From positions 59,250,181 through 59,314,180 of the forward strand of contig NC_058340.1 in assembly GCF_905475395.1 (NCBI RefSeq): a DNA stretch of 64,000 nt, in the 5' to 3' direction. Positions 36,157 to 47,200 of the stretch are shown here, one piece after another (the stretch's first letter is position 1; the number at the start of each line of letters is the position of its first letter). Origin of the DNA: Chrysoperla carnea (lineage: Eukaryota; Arthropoda; Insecta; Neuroptera; Chrysopidae). The translations under genes were made by a program, and so were the position numbers. The notes below the pieces were generated by a model. It made no database searches and was not told where the DNA came from. It saw nothing but the letters and a program-made list of their open reading frames with translations.

Positions 36157-38095
36157 TTAATGGCGTAAGAAGGTTTGTGACCACGATTTAGTTAATGGTT
36201 TTGGCTGTTGAGCTTCAATCTGTCGTTGTGTTTCCTGTTGTTCCATTAAACGACGTTGATTTTCCCTAAATGCTGCCAACGGATTTTCAAACTGACTATA
36301 GTATTGCAACACTTCTCGAACATCTTCAATTCGAGTTGCTGCTAAAGTTTTCAAAAATGCCGCCAAATCTATCAACGTTGTATCATCATCATTTCCTTCC
36401 CATTTTGGTATCCTTAGTGCGTTTTCAGGATGGAATTTTACACTATTTGCATTCCAATCCACAACTATAACCTATGGATAACACATTTAATAAATTAATA
36501 TTTGCTAAGGCTACAGAATCTACAGCTTTTACATTTAAGTTTGTTCTTTAAAAGTTTTTTAACTTCTTTTAAGGCACTAAACTATCCGTCTTTTTATCCG
36601 TAATTTCATGGCTCATGGCTGCAAGATAAGCCTGAAGGTCCATTTTTTACACTCCTACATAGAATATTTTCATGAAAACCTGGGAGCTTACAATGAAGAA
36701 CAGGGGGAGCGGTTTCACCAGGATGTCCGCGATATCGAGAGACGGTACCAAGGAAGATGGGATGTCACTATGTTTGCAGGCTACTGTATAATTTTTAATA
36801 AACGAGTGCTTTTATCAATTTTTTGTGTTTGAATTTGCAAAAAACCTTACGTGATAGAAAAAATGGCCATAACTTCTGAAATCAGCGCATTATAAAAAAT
36901 ATAATTTAGTAAAAATATCTCATGCAGCTGACAAAAAATTTTTTTTTTGCAGACCTGTGTTACGGGCTGCGGTTATTATTTTACAAATCAACAAATTGTG
37001 ATATTTACCTTGCTTAGATTTCGGTTAAGTTTATCTAAATTTTTTATATGATGGCCATCAACAAAATGTGTTGCATCTCTCACAAGTTTATAACTGATTA
37101 TGTTATTAGGATCTAAAGCTTCGATTATGGGGAATACAGTCATTCCTGTTTCAGCTGTAAATATCACAACTTCAAATAACGGTGGACCGACTTGCTGTAG
37201 AAATTGGTCAATACCTATAAGAAAATATTTAAAAGTAAAGATATTTTGGCAAAACAAAAATTAAATTACTGGTATTAAAAATATTTACCAGGGCGTTTTT
37301 TAAACCTCCATCCAGTTTTATATGTCCAATCTGGATGTACAAGAACATCAGTTAATTCCAGAACTAAAGTATATGGGGGTTGATAATAGGGAGCTCCTGG
37401 AGGATCTGGTAACAATTTATCACGTGAAGGCTCCTTAATCATCTGAAGAAAGTATTTATTAATTGTTGAATTAAAAAAAATATATATATAGATTATTCAA
37501 AACCGAATTAAAACGGAGAAGATTCAATACCTTTTGGAAATAGTCTAGTTGTCTGAACATTCGCATGAAATATTGACGAACCGTTCCCAAATCCGAAAAT
37601 TCATCTCTTATAACTTCTCCATGTTCATCCACTTCAGGTGCACCATATTCAACGATTAACCAACCTCCAAGTGCTGTGAAAGTTACACCAAACATAGCTA
37701 ATGTATATTTCATAGTTCGCCATGCTTGTTCCCTGTTTTTCCGATTTTCCTCTTCTTCATTTTGATTTGATTGACTTTCCTCCACCGGTTTCTGTTGAAA
37801 CAATGCCGTAAATGTACCAACTTTAGCAGGATTCGCTGATGGATTTTCTTTTGCTGTATTTACTTCATCTGCTACAGAATTAAAATATTAAAACATTTTG
37901 ACATTCATGAAACCGATGAAACATAACCTAAATTTTACCTGTTTTGTTGCTGTAAAGCCTGCGATTTGAGACATATTTACTAAAATACAGATAATTTATT
38001 TTTTGCCCAACCGATGATGTATTATAATGCTTGTTTAAATTCAAATTCAAAACATTTGTGAATAATTTAAGATTAGATAAAATGCGTAATGCCAT
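36157..38095 (-). CDS. Tim50: Mitochondrial import inner membrane translocase subunit TIM50
   Basis: Exons are 38095-37939, 37871-37531, 37442-37289, 37214-37009 and 36471-36157. They join in frame to 390 aa. The N-terminus ([19 protein letters not shown], then SNRRLYSN) is a basic, hydroxylated mitochondrial targeting sequence. An acidic/Glu-rich segment and one membrane helix ([20 protein letters not shown], about residues 107-126) follow. The intermembrane-space FCP1-like domain starts at [16 protein letters not shown] and continues through [31 protein letters not shown] and [10 protein letters not shown]. The FCP1 phosphatase signature DxDx(T/V) is replaced by ELTDV, as usual in TIM50, so it acts as a presequence receptor for TIM23 rather than an enzyme. 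The stop overlaps an AATAAA by one base. A shorter ATG in exon 1 (MSQIAG) would be out of phase with exon 2. Confidence 0.94.
36560..36960 (+). repeat. Repeat-borne ORF fragment in the last TIM50 intron
   Basis: Antisense to TIM50, a frame reads [20 protein letters not shown] and [21 protein letters not shown] recognise this pattern (HSxLxFFPENLGAVSDEHGERFHQD...RYQGKW) from many unnamed proteins repeated in arthropod genomes, probably carried by a mobile element whose family I cannot name. Composition is GC-richer than the flanking intron. It is a broken fragment and not a host gene. Confidence 0.5.
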
Positions 38096-39282
38096 AGCAT
38101 AAAATTTCGGAGATAATTAATGTCTAACCCGCATGTAGCATGTAGGTAGCTCTTTTTGGTGACAAATTTCAAATGTTTTTATACAATGATAGTTACAAAA
38201 TGTATTTTTTATACTTTTTTAATAATATTTTATAGTTTTTTGGGCTTAAATTTTTTGAATTTAACTTTTAACAAGATAATACATGTGTTATTAGCATTTA
38301 AAAAATTTTTATCGAATAAAATAGCAGCCGCATGATTTCAGTAAAATACCATAATTTATTATACATAAGTATTTCCTTTAGAATCTATCAATTTGAAGAA
38401 AACTAAAATTGATAATTATTTAAGTTTAATTCATTATTTTTGGTTGTTGATTAATTTTTCAACAAACTTTTACTACGCAATCTGTATAGTTTATTTCATA
38501 TAACTTGAACTTTTACTTCAATTAACCTAAAAGCGTGTTGTAGTTAATAGGGAATATTCATGAAATTTAAATTTGGTTCAAATATTTTTCTCCCGTAACT
38601 TTAATGACTGGACATTTCAACTAAACCATTATTTTAGTAATTAAACCATTAATTTAGCGTGAAAGCGTAACAAACAAACATGCTTACTTTCGCATTTATA
38701 ATATATAGAGATAGTATAAATTCGTCATTTTTTAACGAAACAAAAAGCTTTTTAAAGGGAAGGGTTTAAATTTTTTAATTGCAAAATGTCCAATACGTGG
38801 TTTCATTAATCGTTAAGATAGGTATCAAATTTATACCATGTATATGAAATATATACAAGGTATATTAAGTTTAGTCCCAAGCTTACAACCAAAGAAATAC
38901 ACTCTTTTTTTTTAAAAAACCATCTTTTTTATTGTAAAATAATCATAATTTAATCATTCGATATACAATAAAATATTTTAACTTAAAACAATTGGCTTAA
39001 TATATTAAATCACAATAAAAAAAAATTTATAAACCGTAGCAAAGTTTTTTGCATTCAAGTTGTTGAATATTTCATCTTTAACCGAAGGTTTACATATGTA
39101 TTTGATTAAGTAAAATTTTTCGGTGTATTGTTGTCATGATCCAATTAGCTGCGTGTTCAAAATTTTTTTTAAATAATATTATCACGTACACTTAATGTCA
39201 GATAGATATTACACAATTTCATATCTGTAATAAGGTCTCTCTTGACTGTTTGAAAATTAAAGCACCTTAAAAGGTACATTAT
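38096..39282. other. Gap between TIM50 and HINFP, with repeat remnants
   Basis: No gene is seen. A motif 'agcgtaacaaacaaacatgc' followed by 'ttactttcgcatttataata' (38661-38700) is a common end of insect dispersed repeats. The segment near 38865-38890 (AAGTTTAGTCCCAAGCTTACAAC) is the reverse complement of the tail of the repeat ending near 11115. The TIM50 promoter should lie near 38100-38200, but I cannot point to a box. Confidence 0.4.
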
Positions 39283-39283
39283 T

Positions 39284-42200
39284 TTATTCATTTTTCGCTA
39301 TACGCAATTCTTTCGATTCAACTGTTTTTGTTTTTAATGTATTACCACTACTATCAACTTCACAAATTGTAATTAAAACATGATTTTTTGTTGGTACTAA
39401 ATTACCATGGCCAATCAAAGATGAATTACTTGATTTTTCTTCTGATTTTAAATTCGGCTCAAAATTTTCGACGATTATTGATTGTTGATTTAAAGGACCT
39501 CCGATTATTTCTTGGGTGGCTTCTATAGTTTCAAATCGAACTGTTTGTAATCGATACATTCCATTTTCAGGATCTTGCTTATATCTAGAATGAGATAATT
39601 TTAAAATTTTGCGCACTACTAATTACCAAAATGAAATAATATAATATTTTTTGCTTGAGGAATCCCATTCCAGTTCTGATAAAAAAAACTAAGAATGAAT
39701 ATCGCATTCAAGACACCAATAAAACTAGGTGACATTATTGTTTAACCGAAATTGGAAAAATTAAATAAGTTAGAGATTCACAAGTTAAGGAGCGAATACT
39801 GTTCTGATGTATGATATTAGGCCAATCCGGCAACAAAGTAAAGCTCTCTACAACTAAAAACTTTTTTTTTTGTTTCACTTTCTCGATTTCTTTGGCTGTA
39901 CTTACCTAAATCGTGAATGACCCGAGGGCCATTGATAACTATGTTTGTCAATTAAATGTTTAGTTAAAATTGCACCTCGAGTATATTGTGCACCACAACA
40001 ATGACATTCATAAGTCCTTTGATCAATTTGACCATCGGCATGAACGCGACTATAATGCCTATCTAATCCAACCATAGATCGACAGCGAAATGAGCAATCA
40101 GTACATTGAAATAATTTTTCAGGACAGTGTGTCATCATGTGTACATTTAAATCTTTTTTTGTCACACATCTGTAAAATGATAAAAATATTTACAATATTA
40201 ATAGAATATTTATAGTTATGAACAATACATTGAATAGACCTTCAAAAAATTTTTGGCTACCCTATACATTATTTAGAAGTGTTAAATATTCCTACATACT
40301 TTTCATATTTTTTTCTTAAAATGCAAAATAAGAAAATTTACAAGTATAGTTACCTCTATCCGGGGACACACTGTATTTAAGATATCGGCCTGAGAAACCA
40401 ATAAATTTTTTTTGAGAAATTCTATTATAGCTGCATGCTAACCGACTGGATTATTTATGGCTAGAGGTTGCAATTTATTTGTTAATTAGTTAAAATAGAT
40501 TTAAATCCACGTTTACTCGGAAGTCATTTCTCCCAAAATAATAATATAAGAGTAAACAATTTCTGTTTAACGCTGTATATATTCAGAAATATCTTTGTTT
40601 GGGTATTACAAAAATGTTGTACTTACCTATGATCACATAATTCACATTTCAAAGGTCTAGTTGGAATTGGAATGTGACGATATCGAATATGCTGTGATAA
40701 TTCTGAACGTGTAACACACGTCATATCACATAAGTTACATTTAAAATGATTAATGTGCATTCGGACGTGATTTCGAAGTAAACTTTCGGTTGCAAAAAAT
40801 TTATAACAGTGTGAACATTGAAATTGTGCTAAAATTATAAATATTATAATTTAAATTTAAGACCTTCGTTAAAATTTCTGAACAACTCTTATAAAATAAT
40901 TAATTTCCTTTAATTTGCGATGTAATCATTGAAATTAGAAATAACTCATTTTGGTTAAGGCTGTTGTCTCGCTATGGACATAGTGTTAGAAAATTCTAAA
41001 TTTTTTTTATACTTAAAAGATATTATAAAACAATTACCATAAATATTTGAAGTCGATTGATCGTCTCTAACTCGAGATAAATTTAATTGACATTCGGATA
41101 ATTAGCAAGGAGAGCATAAGAGAGGTTGTGTTTTTAACAAGATTTTTAATTCTAGAAAAAAAAAACCTTTAAATATTTTCTAAATGAACATTGATGTATT
41201 TGTTCTGAGTTAAAAAAAACCAAAGTAATTGACCGTTTAATTGTTGAGATATAATAACGTAGTTAATCAATTTTATTGCTGAACAGAAACGCCTACAGTT
41301 AGAATATTTTGGTAGTTGAAGAGAGATATCTATATTAGCCAAATTGTAAACAACACTATACACATAAAATATTGTATGAGAAATAGTTGCGTGGTATTGT
41401 AAAGTTAAAAATAACACATTATTTGACACAAGTATGTTATACTCTTACCGTAGAAAAAACCAAAACTTTTTTAACATACTGTAGAGAGACAACAGTCTTA
41501 ATTTAATACAATGAATTATTTAAAATAAGCTGTTCAACCCGTGAATAGTAGTTATACATACTTTCGCCAACTGTCTGCCTTTTTAAATGATCCATAAATT
41601 TTGTAACGGTCGAAAATGTGCTTTTACAAGTTGGACACGCTAAAAGTTTCTCTTGTGTATGACTTCTTAAATGCGAATGTAAAACGGAATGTGAAGTAGG
41701 TGTAATTTTGCAACCTTAAAATTAAACAAAATACATTAGAAAATTGTTTAAAAATGGAGCAAACAATTAACATTGATTGTTTAAACATTCTTTCTAATTT
41801 AAAGTGACTTTTTTATCTCTCAGTACCATAGTTATCAACTCAAATATAATTTTAAAGGACTCTAGGACATTTTGAATTAATTTTTATATTACATAAATAG
41901 GTATTTCGATTACCGTGTCGTCATCATATTCCTTATTGATCGACTTTCCAAAATGAGAATAGAAAGAAGCTAAAAGGCGATTTAATAAAAATAAAAACTG
42001 AATACAAACCTAACCAAAGACATTCTATATATTTCTTATTATTTTTTTTAATTGTCGACGGAGTTGCAAAGGCATGACATTCAACATGATAAAAATAATC
42101 TTGAATTCGATATAAAGTAATATAGCAATCTTTCCAATCACATTGAAATGGATATTTACGATCTGGAATTGTGTTTTCTTCACTCATTTGACAATCAGGT

Positions 42201-42847
42201 AAATCAAATCGTTGTATATTATTTCTACCAATCTGTGTTAATTTTGTAAGATAAGGATGATGACTAAGATGCATTTCTAACAGCTGCCGTTCATTCGTTT
42301 TAAATGTACACGAACCCCATTCACATTTGTATTCTGAAATTACTAAAAATTCAATATTTACTTAAATGTTAATAGCGTCTAATTGTAAGAACATTTTAAT
42401 AAACGGTCCGAAAAGCAGCTTCATAGTTAGTGTTCAGTTTCTCTGAATTTACCTTTTACATCTGAAAGTTCTTGGAAATGTGTGAATGTGTGCTTGATAA
42501 AGTTTTTATAATTTGAGTCGACATGATCACATTCATTCCATTCACATTCCAAATTTAACTCCTCATCTTTAAGTAAAAGACGTGGCCTTCTCTTTTTCGG
42601 CCTCTAAAAATAAAGAAAGTGATAACAATAATAAAAAATAAAAGGAAAATGGTGTATTTACAGGTTCTGCAACGTCAGTATCTTCATCACTGTCCTCGTT
42701 ATAGCCAAGATTGTACAATTTTCTTTTAATTAGAGCAGCTCCAGTACCTGTTGCTCGTTCTTGATTACGTTTTTCTTTTCTTAGCCATCGTGCACTTCGT
42801 CGGGTATTCATTTCTGTTCCAGCTGAAATGTTCGATTCAATTTTCAT
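39284..42847 (-). CDS. Hinfp: Histone H4 transcription factor (HINFP/MIZF), C2H2 zinc-finger protein
   Basis: Exons are 42847-42662, 42603-42453, 42333-42010, 41714-41562, 40828-40627, 40169-39906 and 39584-39284. They join in frame to 526 aa; an alternative acceptor at 42342 would add three residues. An N-terminal basic region ([19 protein letters not shown]) precedes an array of about nine C2H2-type fingers. Diagnostic HINFP stretches are [57 protein letters not shown] and [18 protein letters not shown]. In animals HINFP binds histone H4 promoters and drives S-phase transcription, so a nuclear DNA-binding role is expected. The stop codon lies inside an AATAAA. It is divergent from GTPBP3. 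Finger boundaries are by eye. Confidence 0.93.
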
Positions 42848-44252
42848 TATTTTTACGTAAAATCGTAATTTTTAATAATCATTTGGCGCAAAAATGCCAA
42901 AAAAAAAGGTTGTAAAAGCCTCTATTAATAAACAAACATGCAATGCCGACATCTAGGCCTAACAAATCGTATAGTAAGGACCCGATCGATAAATACGCCA
43001 CTACACTACAACAATAATTTAAATGTTTTGAATTAAAACTGACAGGCCTGTTTATATTAAGTGAGCGTTCTTCAAAATAAAAATTGACAGATCTGTGCAA
43101 ATATAAGTGATCGTTCAGCTATCAGAGCTGAAGATAGCTGATAGATAGCGTCCAAGATAGGACGCAGCTCATGGACGAGTATTGAAAAGTCAGTTGCTCA
43201 GCTCTATTGTGATTTGTGACGTCAAATGGCAGCAAATGTTTTAACTGCGTTAGCCAAACTAATCATATAGGGCTTTTCATTTTAAAATCACGATTCACTT
43301 TTGTTTCGTACTAAATGATTTATAACCAATGTGATAAAATGAATAACAAATATCTTCTATCTTAGTCCTACTTATTGCTGTCAGTACGAAAAAATAAACC
43401 CTGCACTTGCGCTTATAACATGATGAAAAGTCCTATTGAAGGCATTCAAAATAGAATAAGTTTGCACTTTAGTGACTTTTCTGAAAAATGCTCTTAGAAA
43501 AAGCATTCACACATAGTCAAAGAACGAAAATGTGAACGTCATTTTTTACGTAGATTACGAATCCGTTATCGGAGATGGTAAAAATTAACGGGTTTTCTTT
43601 AAAAAACGAAAACAATTTCAAATTTTCATTGTCAATAAATATTTCTATTTTGTAAATATGCTCAACATACTCAAACTCGTCATTAAAGGGTATTTTCAGG
43701 ATGACGCTTGACGCTTAGCTTTTTACGATTTGACGCTACTGAATTTTTTTTCCTCATTCAGATGGTATAAAGGCCTAAACTAATTTTTAAAAATTTTTAT
43801 CATCAATTGATTGCCAATTCCAAAGAATTTTTTTGAATAAATATTTCTATCATTACCATGTGTCTTATTAAAAATGAGGTTATGGATTAGTAAAATTTGT
43901 TATTTTTTGTCACCCCTTTTTACAATTTGACGTTGGATATAGTTCTATTTTTTACAGCTAGTTGGATTATCTAATTTGTCGCTCAAAGCTTGCGTCAAGC
44001 GTCATCATGAAATTACATCTTTATAGCTTTTGAATTTGATTGATGAATAAAATGGACGTTTGACGTAACACGGCGAGTTAATGGTGTGCGGTCTTTATTT
44101 GAATATACGTCTGTGATTGGTGCCTCAAAAACGGCTGTCAGTCTAAATCAGCTGTAAACTGTCAAAACTTTTCCACACATGTTATTAATTTTTAAAATGT
44201 TTGATTATCCTACACAATAGATTGATATTTTTTTATTACTATTTGATCTAAT
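42848..44252. promoter_or_regulatory. Divergent region between HINFP and GTPBP3
   Basis: This 1.4-kb interval separates two head-to-head start codons, so both promoters should lie within it. It contains an imperfect duplication ('aaaactgacaggcctgt' near 43036 and 'aaaattgacagatctgt' near 43078), a small hairpin near 43118-43143 and the element at 43691-44015. I see no clear TATA box for either gene, as expected for housekeeping promoters. Confidence 0.4.
43691..44015. mobile_element. 325-bp TA-flanked MITE in the divergent promoter region
   Basis: The left end TATTTTCAGGATGACGCTTG and the right end, read in reverse, TAATTTCATGATGACGCTTG are inverted repeats of about 24 bp with three mismatches, flanked by TA. 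There is no ORF. Its right edge is about 240 bases from the GTPBP3 ATG. Confidence 0.7.
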
Positions 44253-47200
44253 ATGATATTAAATTCGTTAAAATTTTTCGCTTTACAAATTAAAGCGTCA
44301 GCGGTGCTTAAACAGACATTTTACAGTACTATATACGCCTTATCATCGGGTTAGTTAATTTTAGCAAAACTTTTAAGTAATTTGTACTTTATATTATATT
44401 TTATTTTTCAGGGCGTGGAAAATGCGGTGTAGCTGTAGTTCGAATTTCGGGAAGTTCCGCATTTAAAGTCTGCCGTGAAATGGTTGGACTAATAAAACCG
44501 CCTACTCCAAGAAAAGCCTTATTGAAATATATCCATGATCCAATAACAAAGAATAATATTGATAAAGGCTTGGTCCTTTGGTTTCCCGGTAAAGCCTATT
44601 ACTGTGAAGTATAATATTTTAAATCTTACAATAACTTATTCATTAGTATACAGGACCAAACAGTTTTACGGGAGAAGATTGTTGCGAATTTCAAGTTCAC
44701 GGTAGTGCAGCAGTTATTCAAGCTTTATTCTCTGCATTAACGAAAATTGAAAATGTACGTCCAGCTGAACCTGGTGAATTTACAAGACGTGCTTTTTATG
44801 CTGGAAAAATGGACTTAGTTGAAGTTGAAGGATTAGCTGATTTATTACAGGCTGAAACCGAACTTCAGTTAAAGAATGTAAGAATTTTAAGAAAACTATT
44901 ATTTTTAACACTGTTCCATGAAAATAGCGACGGGCATTAATAAAATCAATTTTCTATTACTTATAATAAAATGAAAGTTCAATTTTCAACTACTTTTTAC
45001 AAAACGGAAAATTATAAAGAAAGTAGAAATTGTGATCAAAGTCTGGAATTCTCAGATATTTCAAGACTTTTATTCTTATTCAGCCGGCAACCGGAGGTTT
45101 AAAAATAAAAAATTTGTTCTTTCATAAAAAATATTTTGTTTTTACTTTTTGGTTTTATTTTTTTCTGTCATTAAAAACTATTTAATATTGATTAAAGAGA
45201 ATTGAAAAAAAATACACTCGAACCAGGACTCGAACCCGGACTTCTTGGATTCATGTCAAGCGCCCTACCAATTAGGCTATTCGAGTTCTAGACACGAATG
45301 CAATTTTTTCAACTCAATGAATTTTTTTACTTTGTTATCCACTTTATTTATTATTATTACTTATTATTGTTGTTCACATTTAATTATGCACACAATATTT
45401 ACATCATGGTCTGTTTGACTAATTTTGATATATAATATGTTACATTCAATCGTAAACTAATTTGACAAATAATTGTCTAGTAATCTTAATTAAAGAGAAT
45501 TGAAAAAAATACACTCGAACCAGGACTCGAACCCGGACTTCTTGGATTCATGTCAAGCGCCCTACCAATTAGGCTATTCGAGTTCTAGACACGAATGCAA
45601 TTTTTTCAACTCAATGAATTTTTTTACTTTGTTATCCACTTTATTTATTATTATTACTTATTATTGTTGTTCACATTTAATTATGCACACAATATTTACA
45701 TCATGGTCTGTTTGACTAATTTTGATATATAATATGTTACATTCAATCGTAAACTAATTTGACAAATAATTGTCTAGTAATCTTAATTAAAGAGAATTGA
45801 AAAAAATACACTCGAACCAGGACTCGAACCCGGACTTCTTGGATTCATGTCAAGCGCCCTACCAATTAGGCTATTCGAGTTCTAGACACGAATGCAATTT
45901 TTTCAACTCAATGAATTTTTTACTTTGTTATCCACTTTATTTATTATTATTACTTATTATTGTTGTTCACATTTAATTATGCACACAATATTTACATCAT
46001 GGTCTGTTTGACTAATTTTGATATATAATATGTTACATTCAATCGTAAACTAATTTGACAAATAATTGTCTAGTAATCTTAATTAAAGAGAATTGAAAAA
46101 AATACACTCGAACCAGGACTCGAACCCGGACTTCTTGGATTCATGTCAAGCGCCCTACCAATTAGGCTATTCGAGTTCTAGACACGAATGCAATTTTTTC
46201 AACTCAATGAATCATTGACATGAATCCAAGAAGTCCGGGTTCGAGTCCTGGTTCGAGTGTATTTTTTTCAATTCTCTTTAATTAAGATTACTAGACAATT
46301 ATTTGTCAAATTAGTTTACGATTGAATGTAACATATTATATATCAAAATTAGTCAAACAGACCATGATGTAAATATTGTGTGCATAATTAAATGTGAACA
46401 ACAATAATAAGTAATAATAATAAATAAAGTGGATAACAAAGTAAAAAAATTCATTGAGTTGAAAAAATTGCATTCGTGTCTAGAACTCGAATAGCCTAAT
46501 TGGTAGGGCGCTTGACATGAATCCAAGAAGTCCGGGTTCGAGTCCTGGTTCGAGTGTATTTTTTTCAATTCTCTTTAATTAAGATTACTAGACAATTATT
46601 TGTCAAATTAGTTTACGATTGAATGTAACATATTATATATCAAAATTAGTCAAACAGACCATGATGTAAATATTGTGTGCATAATTAAATGTGAACAACA
46701 ATAATAAGTAATAATAATAAATAAAGTGGATAACAAAGTAAAAAAATTCATTGAGTTGAAAAAATTGCATTCGTGTCTAGAACTCGAATAGCCTAATTGG
46801 TAGGGCGCTTGACATGAATCCAAGAAGTCCGGGTTCGAGTCCTGGTTCGAGTGTATTTTTTTCAATTCTCTTTAATTAAGATTACTAGACAATTATTTGT
46901 CAAATTAGTTTACGATTGAATGTAACATATTATATATCAAAATTAGTCAAACAGACCATGATGTAAATATTGTGTGCATAATTAAATGTGAACAACAATA
47001 ATAAGTAATATTTAATATTGAATTAAAAATAGCAATATAAGTATTAAAAATAAAATGAAACTAGTTAAGAGTCGAAATTATTTTATTAGGAAGCATATAA
47101 TTAGCCTTTTTCTTCTGAAGATTAAAAAAAGATCCGCTAGATGGCAACACTAGGGGGGGGGGGGTACAAATATATCCTGCCATCTAGAAGATCTTTTTTT

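Larger units (their letters stand above)
45192..47008. repeat. Inverted tandem array of tRNA-like units (SINE-like), 4 minus then 2.5 plus
   Basis: A unit of 296-297 bp is repeated head to tail four times with the tRNA-like part on the minus strand (45192 to about 46207). It then switches to the plus strand, with one truncated and two complete units to 47008. Copies look nearly identical; the differences I saw are one-base changes in A or T runs. Each unit is a 71-nt tRNA-like head plus an AT-rich body of about 225 bp with TAAGATTACTAGACAATT and ACCATGATGTAAATATTG. The array lies wholly in intron 3 of GTPBP3 and is bounded by a 13-bp direct repeat. Recent expansion or an assembly collapse and inversion could both produce such uniform copies. 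Confidence 0.85.

Noticed and set aside
45500-45715. Repeated 71-aa frames ([17 protein letters not shown]...) in the array, also at 46353-46568 and 46650-46865
   Set aside because: They are translations of the tRNA-like head and its AT-rich body and exist only because the unit is repeated.
45216-46852. Calling the seven units functional serine tRNA genes
   Set aside because: Position 33 is not U, the anticodon stem is mismatched and the variable loop is too short for a serine tRNA.
45192-47008. CRISPR-like array
   Set aside because: Units are long, include their own spacers as part of an identical repeat, and lie in a eukaryotic intron.
47150-47164. G-run taken as a sequencing gap or contig join
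   Set aside because: The two flanks are inverted copies of one element, so the run lies at the loop of a real foldback structure, though its length may be inaccurate.
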